Shown in pieces: positions 43,376 to 52,505 of a stretch of DNA of 64,000 nucleotides. Where the stretch lies: assembly GCA_903842345.1 (NCBI GenBank), contig CAIMLR010000030.1, positions 62,001 through 126,000 on the forward strand, read 5' to 3'. Source of the stretch: an uncultured Myxococcales bacterium (GTDB taxonomy: Bacteria; Myxococcota_A; UBA9042). The first letter of the stretch is position 1. Every line of letters begins with the position of its first letter. The notes under the pieces were generated by a model. It was not told the origin of the DNA. It did no database searches and saw only the letters and a program-made list of their open reading frames with translations. Both the position numbers and the translations under genes were made by a program.

Positions 43376-44920
43376 TCACTGCCCGGCCACGAGCATCACC
43401 AGCGTTCCGTCCGGCGCCACCACGCGCTCCACGTGCGTACGCACCGCGGGATCAAGGCGCGCCTCGTCGCGCGGCGCGACGATGAACGTGCAACGCTGCT
43501 GTTCCGGTCGCGCGCTCGCTTTGCGGGTATTTTCCACCGAGAGCTGGCCCAGCGCCCAATCCGTCACGATCCAGGAACCTTGCCGCACCGTCTGCACCGG
43601 ATGCGCCTGATACGCCGCGGGCGGCAGGCGATAGTAGAAGAGCGCGAAGATGTGCGGCAAAAAGAGGTGGTCGCTCAGCACCAGACAGGGCGGATGGCGT
43701 TGCCGGGCGAGCTCCAGCGCTTGCCGGTAGCCGAACTGCCAGTGCGGCGAACTTTCAGCGCCGTAGTCGCCAAAGTAGCGCGCCAGCGGCACGCCCGCGG
43801 ACATCAGCAACGCCAGCGTCAGCGCGATGGCCGCCGCATTCGGCCGGGGCAACCGCAGCTGCGCCTGCTCCAGCACGTGCGTCGCCCCGCGCGCCGCCAG
43901 CAGGATCCAAGCCGGAAGCGCGCCAATGTCGCGCAGCGCATGAGCCGGCTCCGTCAGCGCCGCCGGGATCGCCGCGAGCAGGAGCCACGCCGGCAGCAGC
44001 CAATCCGCGCGCTGCCGCTTCCACAGCCCCACGGCGAGCCCCACGAGCGCAAGCAGCGCCACGACCGGGTCCAGCTGACCGCCTTGCGCGACGTGATGCC
44101 GCGGATTGGGATCGCCGTTCAGCAGCAGGAACTGCGGCGAAAAGTAGCTCCACAGGTTGGCCAGCCACGTGTCCCGCGGCGCCAACAGGAAGGCACTGCG
44201 CGCGCGGCCCTCGGGCGAGAGCCAGTGGCTCGAGAGAATCGCCAGCACGACGCCAAACAGCAACGCGCCGCCAAGGAGGTGGCGACGCGCGTGCGGCCAA
44301 AATTCCCCGGCAAAAAGGCCGAACAGCACGAGCGTCAACGTGGGCACGAGCATGCGCGCCGGGCTGTACGTCCACAGCCCGGCGGAGAGCGCGAGCGCCG
44401 CCAGCCACAGAAAACGGCCATCCCGCCGCGCGTGCAGCCACGACGCCACGCCGACAAGCAGGCAAAACGGCAGTAATATTCCGCGAAAGGCGATGCGGCT
44501 GAACTGGACGTGCCAAGGCGACAGCGTCAAAAGGAGCGCCGCCACGAGCCCCGCCGTACGCCCCCAAAGCTGCCGCGCAGTCAGCCACATCGCCGGAATT
44601 GTCAGCGCGCCGATGAGCGCCGCAGGCATGCGGGTCGCCAGTTCGTTCAGGCCCAGCAGCGCGACAAAAGGCATGGCGAGATAGCGGTAGCTGGCCTCGT
44701 CGTAGTCGCCAAAGGAGCGGGCAAAAAGCGGCCAAGGCGCGCCAAACTGGTCCTGGCCGGTCTGGAGGAGCGCGTAGGCGTCATAGCCCGCGGAGGCCTC
44801 ATCGCAAAAAAGGCCGTTGGGCAGCACATCCAGCCGCACAATGCGCAGAATCAAGCCAACCGCAAAGAGGCCCGCAATCGCCAGGAATTCGCGGCGGCGA
44901 TCGGGCGTCAACTCGGGCAT
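43376..44920 (-). CDS. ArnT/PMT-like (GT39) membrane glycosyltransferase
   Basis: The ATG at 44920 gives 514 residues with a helix soon after. A TTG at 44986 would add 22 residues. The protein has about eleven membrane helices. After the first comes the catalytic-loop acid motif CDEASAGYDAYALLQTG, then ATRMPAALIGALTIPAMWL and FSRIAFRGILLPF, both typical of PMT_2/GT83-like enzymes. These use polyprenyl-phosphate sugars to glycosylate lipids or proteins on the outer side of the inner membrane. The last ~140 residues are a soluble domain. Acceptor and donor are unknown. Confidence 0.88.
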   Translation of the reverse strand: MPELTPDRRREFLAIAGLFAVGLILRIVRLDVLPNGLFCDEASAGYDAYALLQTGQDQFGAPWPLFARSFGDYDEASYRYLAMPFVALLGLNELATRMPAALIGALTIPAMWLTARQLWGRTAGLVAALLLTLSPWHVQFSRIAFRGILLPFCLLVGVASWLHARRDGRFLWLAALALSAGLWTYSPARMLVPTLTLVLFGLFAGEFWPHARRHLLGGALLFGVVLAILSSHWLSPEGRARSAFLLAPRDTWLANLWSYFSPQFLLLNGDPNPRHHVAQGGQLDPVVALLALVGLAVGLWKRQRADWLLPAWLLLAAIPAALTEPAHALRDIGALPAWILLAARGATHVLEQAQLRLPRPNAAAIALTLALLMSAGVPLARYFGDYGAESSPHWQFGYRQALELARQRHPPCLVLSDHLFLPHIFALFYYRLPPAAYQAHPVQTVRQGSWIVTDWALGQLSVENTRKASARPEQQRCTFIVAPRDEARLDPAVRTHVERVVAPDGTLVMLVAGQ

Positions 44921-45004
44921 CAGCAGTTCCGTGCGCAACCCGAAAGTGGGCAGGTGGACTCTAGGAGTGCGCGCGGCGAAACGCAAACCGGGCGCGGAGC
45001 CGCT

Positions 45005-46525
45005 CTACCCCTCGGGCGTCAGCCCCAGATCCACAAGCACTTGCGGAATCGTGTGCAGCTCCCGGCCCTTGGTCACGAACCGCTCGTCGCCTTGCATCGC
45101 CACCTGACTGCGCACCGCGTCGGACTGCACCGACGTGCAGAACACAACCGGACCGGCGTAACCTTGCGCCCGCATCGCCCGCAGCGCGTGCATCCCGTCC
45201 ATGCCAGGCATGAGCATGTCCAGCACGACCGCCGCCGGCGGCTTGTGGTCGCGGAGCCACGCCAGCGCAGCGGTTCCCGACGACACCGTCGCGCAATTCC
45301 ATCCCGCATTCTGCAGAATCAGCCGGAGCAGGCTGCGAATCGATTCGTCGTCATCAATGACCAGCACGCGGCCCGACGCCGCCGTGTTCGGCCTCGCCAC
45401 CACGCTCGGAGGCGAACTCGGCGGCAGCGCGCGCTCCGCCGGCTTGAGCACCTTGGACCGCAGGGACGGCGGGTCGTCGGCCCACGTCACTTCTTCGTGA
45501 GGCGTCAACCGCAGCGTCAGCTCCGCCGACCGCATCGATCGGCTCATCCGCTGCGAGGCCACGTCCGTCAGGTGAACCGCCGCCCAGGCGTCGTGCACTT
45601 CCGCGCGCATCGCCTCCCACAGCTCGACAACTTCCGCCATGGACTGCGGGCGATCCTCACGTGACTTCGCCAACATCGACACCACGAACTGGTCCAGCAC
45701 CGGCGGAATCCAGCTCCCCTTGGCGTGTGAACTCGGCCGCCGCACGGCGTCCTGCACGTGCATCCGCATCATCTCCACCGACTTGTCGGCGATGAACGGC
45801 AGGTTGCCCGTCAGCATCTCGTACAGCACGACACCCAAGCCATAGACGTCGGCGCGGGCATCGACGTCCTGACGCAGCACCTGCTCTGGGCTCATGGAAA
45901 GCGCGGTGCCCACAACGCGGGAGGCATCGGGCTGCGCCGTCTCACCGGGCAGCGGACGGGCGCGCGCGACGCCAAAATCCAGGATGCATACGTGAAAGCC
46001 GGCCGGCGCTGACGGATCGCGCACGAGGTGAACGTTCTCCGACTTGATGTCGCAGTGCACGATGCCCAGCGCGTGCGCGGCCCCGAGCGCCGCCGCCGAC
46101 TGCGTCAAGACCGTGTCAAAATCGACGATCGGCAGGACCATTTCGCGCCCCAGGCGCTCCAACAGGCTGAACCCCTCAAGCAGCGGCATGACGATGAAGT
46201 GGCCAACCGCCGGATCGTGTCCATAATCAATCACTTCAACAACGTACGGATGGCGAACCACTGCGGCGGCGCGCACTTCCTGGCGGAAGCGCTCCACTTG
46301 GCGCGCATCGACGGCGCGGGCGGCGTGCAGGATCTTGACGGCGAAGTCGCGTGGCAACCGCTGATGCTCGGCGCGGTACACGGTGCCAAACCCGCCACGA
46401 CCGATGACCGCGGCAAGCTTGTAGCGGTCCTCGATCACGTGGCCGATCACGCGCTCAGCGTCCTGTTCGGGCGTCACCGCCGTCGTTTGCGCAGCACGCA
46501 TCAGCTCTTGCGGCAAATCCGTCAT
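45005..46525 (-). CDS. Ser/Thr protein kinase with C-terminal response-regulator receiver domain
   Basis: The 506-residue protein has a PknB-type kinase domain at about 33-300: glycine loop IGRGGFGTVYRAEH, Lys64 in FAVKIL, catalytic loop HCDIKSENV (Cys in place of the usual Arg), and ILDFGVARAR with SMSPEQ. A 90-residue linker follows, then a receiver domain at 384-506 with IDDDES, phospho-acceptor Asp436 in VVLDMLMPGMDG, TS, and Lys in FVTKGRE. All receiver residues are intact. This puts a His-Asp phosphorelay input on a Ser/Thr kinase. No histidine kinase lies in the window. The ATG at 46525 lacks a strong ribosome binding site. Confidence 0.92.
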   Translation of the reverse strand: MTDLPQELMRAAQTTAVTPEQDAERVIGHVIEDRYKLAAVIGRGGFGTVYRAEHQRLPRDFAVKILHAARAVDARQVERFRQEVRAAAVVRHPYVVEVIDYGHDPAVGHFIVMPLLEGFSLLERLGREMVLPIVDFDTVLTQSAAALGAAHALGIVHCDIKSENVHLVRDPSAPAGFHVCILDFGVARARPLPGETAQPDASRVVGTALSMSPEQVLRQDVDARADVYGLGVVLYEMLTGNLPFIADKSVEMMRMHVQDAVRRPSSHAKGSWIPPVLDQFVVSMLAKSREDRPQSMAEVVELWEAMRAEVHDAWAAVHLTDVASQRMSRSMRSAELTLRLTPHEEVTWADDPPSLRSKVLKPAERALPPSSPPSVVARPNTAASGRVLVIDDDESIRSLLRLILQNAGWNCATVSSGTAALAWLRDHKPPAAVVLDMLMPGMDGMHALRAMRAQGYAGPVVFCTSVQSDAVRSQVAMQGDERFVTKGRELHTIPQVLVDLGLTPEG

Positions 46526-46830
46526 GTTGCCGACGATACGCCCGATGCGCGCTTTTGCCAACGCCCCGCGCGGCTCGGGGCGCAGCGGCCCCACGGCCCG
46601 CGTCGTACGCTCGGTCGCAGGCCAGCGGCGGGATTGCCGAACAAACTTGATTTCGCGGCGCGCAACCGGCACCTTGTGGCAGAGGTTGTGAATTCCTCGA
46701 ATTCCCAATCTCTGAGCTTAATGTCTTGATCCGGCGGCCGAAACCGCGGCTTGGGCGAGCCTGTGAAGACAAGTTCTCACGGGCGCTCAGGTCCGCCGCA
46801 TCGGTGGTCAACCCTTTTTGGAGGCTTTCT
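46526..46830. other. Divergent 305-bp gap between kinase and Tat lipoprotein genes
   Basis: No gene is visible. Near 46562-46582 a 7-bp all-GC hairpin (CGCCCCG with CGGGGCG) lies 37 bases before the kinase start and would be in its leader. At 46690-46704 two GAATTC sites are separated by three bases, a compact dyad and a possible operator. Confidence 0.4.
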
Positions 46831-47499
46831 GTGCACAACTTTCGTTTGTTCCTCAGCCGCCGCGCGTTTGTTCGCGCCGCTTCTCTCGCGCTGCCGCTCG
46901 CGGCCGTGACGACCCTGCCCGCTTGCGACTTGTTCAATCAGGCCAAGGCGTCCGTCGAGAACGCCGCGCAGCTGCCCATTGACGTGACGCAGTCGACGAA
47001 GATCTCGATCGACGTCAGCCTGCTGACCGGAACGCTCGCTGGCCAGACGATCCCGCCGGGTCCGGACCTGACCCAGGACCTGACTACGCCGCCGGCGCCG
47101 CTTGACCTGGCCAAAGAGCAGCCGGATCTGGCCAAGTACGCGAGCGGGCACATCAAGACGGTCGAGATCAACAAGATCGGCGTGACCCCGACGACCAACA
47201 CGCTGACGGGCGACCTGCCGGCGATGGATCTGTACTTTGGCCCGACGACGGCCAAGGGCGCCGCGGACAGCATCAAGGTCGCGACGATCCCGGCGATCAA
47301 GGCCGGTTCCACCGCGGCGTTTGACGCGCAGATCGACTCCGCAGCGATGGCCAAGGCGGGCACGACGTACCTGAACACGCTGGCGTTCAGCCAGATGATG
47401 TCCGGCAAGCTGGTCGTCAAGGCCGGCGAGAAAGTGCCGAGCGGCAAGATTGACCTGAAGCTCGACCTCGGCGTCCACGCGGTTGTGACCGCGCTGTAG
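46831..47499 (+). CDS. Tat-exported lipoprotein of unknown function
   Basis: The GTG at 46831 has TTGGAGG upstream at good distance. Residues 1-32 combine a twin-arginine motif (LSRRAFVRAA) with a lipobox (TLPAC, Cys32), so it is exported folded and then lipidated. The remaining ~190 residues contain no further cysteine and form beta-strand-like sequence with regular Pro/Asp spacing (TLAGQTIPPGPDLTQDL, SGKLVVKAGEKVPSG). The end (KIDLKLDLGVHAVVTAL) suggests a LEA-like or beta-sandwich domain. I do not recognise the family. It stands between two kinase genes that read away from and towards it. Confidence 0.7.
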   Translation: MHNFRLFLSRRAFVRAASLALPLAAVTTLPACDLFNQAKASVENAAQLPIDVTQSTKISIDVSLLTGTLAGQTIPPGPDLTQDLTTPPAPLDLAKEQPDLAKYASGHIKTVEINKIGVTPTTNTLTGDLPAMDLYFGPTTAKGAADSIKVATIPAIKAGSTAAFDAQIDSAAMAKAGTTYLNTLAFSQMMSGKLVVKAGEKVPSGKIDLKLDLGVHAVVTAL

Positions 47500-47527
47500 T
47501 CGCAGCACGCGCAGGCGAACCAAGTCA

Positions 47528-47562
47528 CGCGGCCGGTCCGGAGTCATTTCTGGCCGGCCGCG
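47528..47562. terminator. Bidirectional hairpin between convergent genes
   Basis: A perfect 9-bp GC stem (CGCGGCCGG 47528-47536 with CCGGCCGCG 47554-47562) encloses 17 bases. It lies 29 bases after the Tat lipoprotein stop and 44 bases after the stop of the minus-strand kinase gene, so it can serve both. Confidence 0.55.
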
Positions 47563-47605
47563 CTGTTTGCGGCTCTTTCGATTTTGGCGCAGTCCGGACC
47601 TGCGG

Positions 47606-49615
47606 CTACTTCTCGTCGGGAACCGGCAGGTCGTACTCAAGGGTCCTGTCGCCCGCCTGGCCCGACGGCAGCTTGGCCTGCAGGACCGCCTTCTCAACGC
47701 ACGCCCCCGTCGAGCCCGCGCCGAATTTCTTGCGCAGCGCGGCGCGCTTGACGAGGCCCGCGTCATCCACCGTCACGTCGACCGCGATATGCGTAAAATC
47801 GCGGGCTTTCGTCGAATTCGCATAGCACTTCTGCACCGCACCCTGCGTCGCGGCGATCGCGCTCTCTTCCGTCGCGTGGGGCGCGGGCGCGTCGTCCACC
47901 TTGGCTTTGGCGGCTCGGCCCGACTTGCGCTTGCTCCCGGTCTCGTCGGCTTCCTGCGCTTCCGCGGGCTTGGCCGACTCCTGATCCGTCGAGCCAGTCA
48001 GCTCATCCAGCTTGGCCTTGCCCTTGTCCATCAGCGCGGTGACGCCCTTGAACTTCTCCATCGCGTCCGGATCGGTCTGCGCGCGGTTCCAATACCACCA
48101 GCCTGCGCCGCCGATGATGACCGTGATGACGACCAGAAAGATCCACGCGCCAGCGGTCTTGCTGGGTGGCGCAGGCGGCGGCCGACGCGATGGCGCCGCG
48201 GCTTGGGAGGGCAGAACGCCACTCGACGGCGCCCGGACATGTCCCGGCGTCGCGGAATTCTGGCCCGGCGCGCGGTTCTGCGCCGGGGTGCGATTGGTTC
48301 CAGCTGACGCGGCAGCAGCTTTCACGTTGGCGGAATCGTGGTCAGTCGGCTCCGCCGGCGGCACCCAACTGACCGGATTCTGCCCCTGCGGCTGGGTACC
48401 CATCGTCGACAGGAATTCACCAATGCCTGAACTGTAGCGTGGACGCGATTCCACGAGCGTCGGCGAGTCCAGCGCCACCGGGTTCGCAGCGGGCGTCGTC
48501 GCCCCCACGGTCGGCGGCGTCCAACTGGGCGCTTGGGGCGCGGGCAGCGGCGCCGGCGTGCCGTTGAAGCCGGGCGTCGCACCCGATCCCGTCGTCGTCG
48601 GCAGCGTGCGCGCGGTGTGCGGCCGGCCACGTCCGGTCAGCGACTCACCGGCCGTCTCCAGCACGTGTTCCAACGCCAGGCGCATCTCGTCCGCATCGGC
48701 GAAGCGCTCCTCCCGGCGCTTGGCCAACGCGCGCATCACAACTTCCGCCAGCCCGGCGGGCAGCGGCTGGCTGGCGGCTTGCTCCAGCGGCACCGGCCTC
48801 TCCTGCAAATGCTTGACGATCACGCCCATGGCGCTCGGCGCCTTGAACGGCACGTCGCCCGTCAGGCACTGGTACAGGATAATACCCAGCGAATACAGGT
48901 CGCTGCGACCGTCCAGCGGTTCCGCGCGCCCCTGCTCCGGGCTCATGTATTTCGGCGTTCCGACGGCAAATCCGGTCTTGGTGAGGTCCTGATCCGCCTG
49001 CTCAAAGGACTTGGCAATGCCAAAGTCGATGAGCTTCACAAAGTCGTCCTCGCCCCGCATCCGGCAAAGAAACACGTTCTCCGGCTTCAGGTCGCGGTGC
49101 ACCATCCCCGCGTCATGTGCTTCCGCCAGCGACTTCAACACCGCGATTGCGATGCGAATCGAGCGGATTGGCTCCATCGCCTTTTCGTCGCGCAGCACCT
49201 TCGCGAGCTCGTTGCCGTGCAGCAGTTCCATCGCCAGATAGAGCTGGCCCGCGTCGGTCTGGCCAAAATCGTAGACGCGCACGGTGTGCTGGTGGGTCAA
49301 CTGCGCGGCGGTGCGGCCTTCATTGAAGAAGCGCTGCACTTGGATCGGATCCTTCGCATACTCCGGCCGCAACACCTTGACGACCATCTCCTGACGCATC
49401 GTCTGGTTGATGGCGCGAAAGACCGCGCCAAAGCCGCCTTGGCCAATCAGGCTCTCGACTTTGTAGCGCCCGGCAATCACGGTGCCGATCAGCTGCTTGG
49501 TGAAGTCGTCCGTCTGCTGCACGAGCGTCGGGATGCCGTGCTGCGGACACACTTCTTCCGTGCGGGATTGACCGCATTCTGGGCAGAAGCGAAGCGGTGT
49601 CGCGGGGGTCGTCAT
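47606..49615 (-). CDS. Transmembrane Ser/Thr kinase with N-terminal zinc ribbon and AgmX/TonB-like C-terminus
   Basis: The ATG at 49615 follows TTGGACCGGTGGT and gives 669 residues. A short Cys motif begins the protein (FCPECGQSRTEEVCPQHG), like a zinc ribbon. The PknB-type kinase follows at about 42-310: IGQGGFGAVFRA, VVKVLR, VHRDLKPENVFL, LIDFGIAKS and GTPKYMSPEQGR, all catalytic residues present. A 200-residue Pro/Ala/Thr linker leads to a membrane helix (AWIFLVVITVIIGGAGWW). Outside the membrane is a ~120-residue domain ending in CVEKAVLQAKLPSGQAGDRT, the pattern of the AgmX/PglI C-terminal domain, TonB-like. This architecture is known in Myxococcota. The extracytoplasmic part may read envelope state. 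Confidence 0.92.
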   Translation of the reverse strand: MTTPATPLRFCPECGQSRTEEVCPQHGIPTLVQQTDDFTKQLIGTVIAGRYKVESLIGQGGFGAVFRAINQTMRQEMVVKVLRPEYAKDPIQVQRFFNEGRTAAQLTHQHTVRVYDFGQTDAGQLYLAMELLHGNELAKVLRDEKAMEPIRSIRIAIAVLKSLAEAHDAGMVHRDLKPENVFLCRMRGEDDFVKLIDFGIAKSFEQADQDLTKTGFAVGTPKYMSPEQGRAEPLDGRSDLYSLGIILYQCLTGDVPFKAPSAMGVIVKHLQERPVPLEQAASQPLPAGLAEVVMRALAKRREERFADADEMRLALEHVLETAGESLTGRGRPHTARTLPTTTGSGATPGFNGTPAPLPAPQAPSWTPPTVGATTPAANPVALDSPTLVESRPRYSSGIGEFLSTMGTQPQGQNPVSWVPPAEPTDHDSANVKAAAASAGTNRTPAQNRAPGQNSATPGHVRAPSSGVLPSQAAAPSRRPPPAPPSKTAGAWIFLVVITVIIGGAGWWYWNRAQTDPDAMEKFKGVTALMDKGKAKLDELTGSTDQESAKPAEAQEADETGSKRKSGRAAKAKVDDAPAPHATEESAIAATQGAVQKCYANSTKARDFTHIAVDVTVDDAGLVKRAALRKKFGAGSTGACVEKAVLQAKLPSGQAGDRTLEYDLPVPDEK

Positions 49616-49913
49616 ACCACCGGTCCAAATGGCGTCGAGATGACGCCTAAACGTGCACGCCGAGACTAGAAGAGGCGGACGACTTGCGCAATGGGCGCGC
49701 CGTGAAAGTTGGGCAAAGGGGCGTTGCTGTTGTCGTTTTGGCCCAGCAACGACCGGTCTGCCCTTCACAGTCCTGCACGTTTGGTTGACAATGCGGGGCT
49801 GCCACGGTGATCCTTGCAAGCCCGCGTTTGTGTGTGCGGGAAGCGGCGAGCGTTGTCGCCGCGGGTAACGGCTGCCCAGCGCCCGGCGCGTTGATCCTGG
49901 GAGGAGCGCGAAG
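49616..49913. other. Divergent 298-bp gap with a candidate -35 box and hairpin
   Basis: No gene is evident. A perfect TTGACA (49785-49790) faces the lipoprotein gene but has no good -10 partner at 16-18 bases. A 7-bp hairpin (GTTGCTG 49723-49729 with CAGCAAC 49744-49750) overlaps an alternative one (GTCGTT with AACGAC, 49732-49753), and the two exclude each other. Confidence 0.4.
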
Positions 49914-52340
49914 TTGCATCAGGTGCGTCTGCAAAATCCGCCAACTCCAATGGGTTGGGTCCAGTCGCGGCGCGGGCGTACGCGCCAGTGGCTGCTTGCG
50001 GGCGCGTGTGCGGGTCTCGCTGCGTGCAGTGGCGCGCCAGCGGTGGAAGAGCCCCCCAAGCCTCCCGCCGATGCGGCAGCTGAAGCGGCGGCTGAGGCCC
50101 GGATTCCGCTGCATCCGATCGTTCTGCTGCGCCACGCCAACGGTCAGGCGAGCGTCGTGACGTACGCGCGCGGCGACACCCGCGTCCGCGATGAACAGTA
50201 TGACGTCAACGGCGTGAAGATCGCCGACGTGAAGTACTCCGACCATGGCCGGCACGGGACGTGGAGCCAATACGGCGCAAACGGCGAAATCCAGGCGTCG
50301 TATCACGTCATCGCCGGCAAGAAGGAAGGCCAGGAGTGGCGCTACGACGTCGACGGGAAACGCATCGCCATCGTGCCGTACAAGAACGGCTTGCGCGACG
50401 GCGTGCAGTTCGAGTTCCTGCCCACCGGTGAAAAACGCACGGAACTTCGCTTCAAGGCCGGCGATCCCGATGGCCCGATGACGCTGTTCTACCCGACCGG
50501 CGAGCGCGAGGCGGTCGTCAACATCGTCAACGAGCGCAAGCATGGCGTGCAAGTTGAGTTCTACAAGACCGGCGTGCAGCGCGCGGAAGTGACATTCCAC
50601 GACGGCATGATGGACGGCCCAGCGACGTATTTTGACGAGAAAGGCGTCAAGGTCGCGACCGTGACCTACGTGCAGGGCAAACCGCGCGGGGAAGAGACGC
50701 GCTATTTCCCCGATGGCAAGGTCAAGATGACGGTGCCGCTCGTTGACGGCGAGCGTCACGGAACCGCGGTGCTCTACATGAGCGACGGTTTCAAGCAGTC
50801 TGAAATCCCGTTTGTGCACGGTCACGTCGAGGGTTTCGATCGCCGCTTCAACCGACTCGGCCGCATGACGACTGCGGTGCGGTACCACGACGACCTGCCG
50901 GCGGGCGTGGTGCTGACGTTCAAGGAGTCGAACTATCTGGACGCGGAGCGGCGCTACACCGATCTGGACAAGCTCAACGGCAAGGAGACGCGCTACTACG
51001 ACGCCGGTCCGCAGGACGTGACGCCAGTCGAGGCCAACCCGGAACAGCCGGCGCGGTCGGCCAAGCAGATGGAAGTGCCGGTTGTCGATGACATGAAGCA
51101 GGGCGAGGCGTTCATCTTTGACCGCGATGGCACCAAGCTCAGCAAGCTGATGTTTGACAAGGATCTGCGCCACGGCACGGAATCGCGCTACTACCCGCCC
51201 GAGAATGGCGTGCAGGTGAAGCAGGCTGAGTACAAATGGGCCAATGATTTGCCCACCGGCATGGCCCAGACCTGGTGGAAGAACGGCAATCGCCAGAGCG
51301 AATTCCCGATGGCGAACGGCAAGGGCTCGGGCGTGGAAACACGCTGGGATCCGAACGGCAAGCTGCATTTTCGCGTGCCGCTGGTGCAGGGCCTCAAAGA
51401 GGGGAAGGCGGAGCTGTTTGACGCCAAGACCGGTGCGCGCGTCGCGACGATGCAGTACGCCAACGATGTGCAGGACGGCGAGGAAGTGCGGTTTGGCGCC
51501 AAGGGTAAGCCGAGCCTCATTTACCTGTGGCGGAAGGGCTACCTCGTTGGCGCGCTGGACGCCAAGCGCCGGCCGCTCGACATCGCCAAGTATCTGACGC
51601 CCGAGGAGCTGGAGAACTTGAGCGCGGTCAAGGCGCTGCAGGATCCGCAGGTGGTGATCGCCAAGGCCAAGGCGTGGCGGGCCCAGAAGGCCGAAGATCA
51701 CCAGCGTGAGACGCTCGCGGCGGGCGCAATGGCGATTCGCGCCGGCACGATCGAGACGTACTTCAAGGGCCAGCCGGGACAGGTGCAGTCGAAATTCCCG
51801 GCCAGCGGCAATGGGCTGGAAGTGCAGTACCACAAGAACGGCGAGAAGAGCATGGTGGTGCCGCTGCTGGGCGGCCAGCGCAACGGCATGGCGCGGATCT
51901 ACGACGAGACTGGGACGCTGTGGGCGACTGTGCCGTTTGTGCACGGCAGCAAGCACGGCGTGGAAGTGCGGTATGCGCGTACCGGCGAGAAGATCGCGGA
52001 GTACCCGTACAAGGCGGATCAGCCGACCGGCGTGGCGCGCACGTGGTATCCGGACGGCACGAAAGAGAGCGAGTACAACTTTGAATCGGTGGGACGCGGC
52101 ACGGAGGTGCAGTACCACCGCAACGGTGAGGTGCGTTTGCACGTGCCGCTTGTCGACGGCAAACGTCAGGGCCTGGCCACGGTCTACACCGAGACGGGCG
52201 TGAAATGGGCGGAAGTGCCCTACCTGCTCGGCCAGCGCCACGGCACGGAGGTGCGGCTGGATGCTGAGGGCCACCGCATCCGGGAAATCAGCTGGCGCAA
52301 CGGCAAACAGATCAGCGACACGCCCGTCAGCGGCAAGTAG
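49914..52340 (+). CDS. MORN-like (YwqK-type) repeat lipoprotein
   Basis: I chose the TTG at 49914 because GGGAGGAG lies seven bases upstream; an ATG at 49950 is the alternative. The 808-residue protein has a lipobox (GLAAC, Cys38) and an Ala/Glu linker. More than twenty repeats of about 23 residues follow, each with a centre like GVQVEFYKTG or GTEVQYHRNGE and a turn with NG or DG. This is the MORN/YwqK ('antitoxin component') repeat, which builds a long beta-solenoid. A helical insert of about 70 residues (LTPEELENLSAVKALQD, KAKAWRAQKAEDHQRE) divides the array near residue 560-630. The array suggests a rigid extended scaffold on the surface or periplasm. Function unknown. Confidence 0.8.
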   Translation: MHQVRLQNPPTPMGWVQSRRGRTRQWLLAGACAGLAACSGAPAVEEPPKPPADAAAEAAAEARIPLHPIVLLRHANGQASVVTYARGDTRVRDEQYDVNGVKIADVKYSDHGRHGTWSQYGANGEIQASYHVIAGKKEGQEWRYDVDGKRIAIVPYKNGLRDGVQFEFLPTGEKRTELRFKAGDPDGPMTLFYPTGEREAVVNIVNERKHGVQVEFYKTGVQRAEVTFHDGMMDGPATYFDEKGVKVATVTYVQGKPRGEETRYFPDGKVKMTVPLVDGERHGTAVLYMSDGFKQSEIPFVHGHVEGFDRRFNRLGRMTTAVRYHDDLPAGVVLTFKESNYLDAERRYTDLDKLNGKETRYYDAGPQDVTPVEANPEQPARSAKQMEVPVVDDMKQGEAFIFDRDGTKLSKLMFDKDLRHGTESRYYPPENGVQVKQAEYKWANDLPTGMAQTWWKNGNRQSEFPMANGKGSGVETRWDPNGKLHFRVPLVQGLKEGKAELFDAKTGARVATMQYANDVQDGEEVRFGAKGKPSLIYLWRKGYLVGALDAKRRPLDIAKYLTPEELENLSAVKALQDPQVVIAKAKAWRAQKAEDHQRETLAAGAMAIRAGTIETYFKGQPGQVQSKFPASGNGLEVQYHKNGEKSMVVPLLGGQRNGMARIYDETGTLWATVPFVHGSKHGVEVRYARTGEKIAEYPYKADQPTGVARTWYPDGTKESEYNFESVGRGTEVQYHRNGEVRLHVPLVDGKRQGLATVYTETGVKWAEVPYLLGQRHGTEVRLDAEGHRIREISWRNGKQISDTPVSGK

Positions 52341-52505
52341 CGCAATCCTGACTCCGCTGGTAGAGTTCAGGCGCCTCGCTGGCGTCGGCGCGGCGTCTTG
52401 CGGTTTGTGACCGCGGCGCCATGCGACAAACGAGCGCCGTTCACCGCGTTGGTGCGCAACCAGCGCACGGACGACAACCCACCCACTCACGCATCTGGAG
52501 CAATC

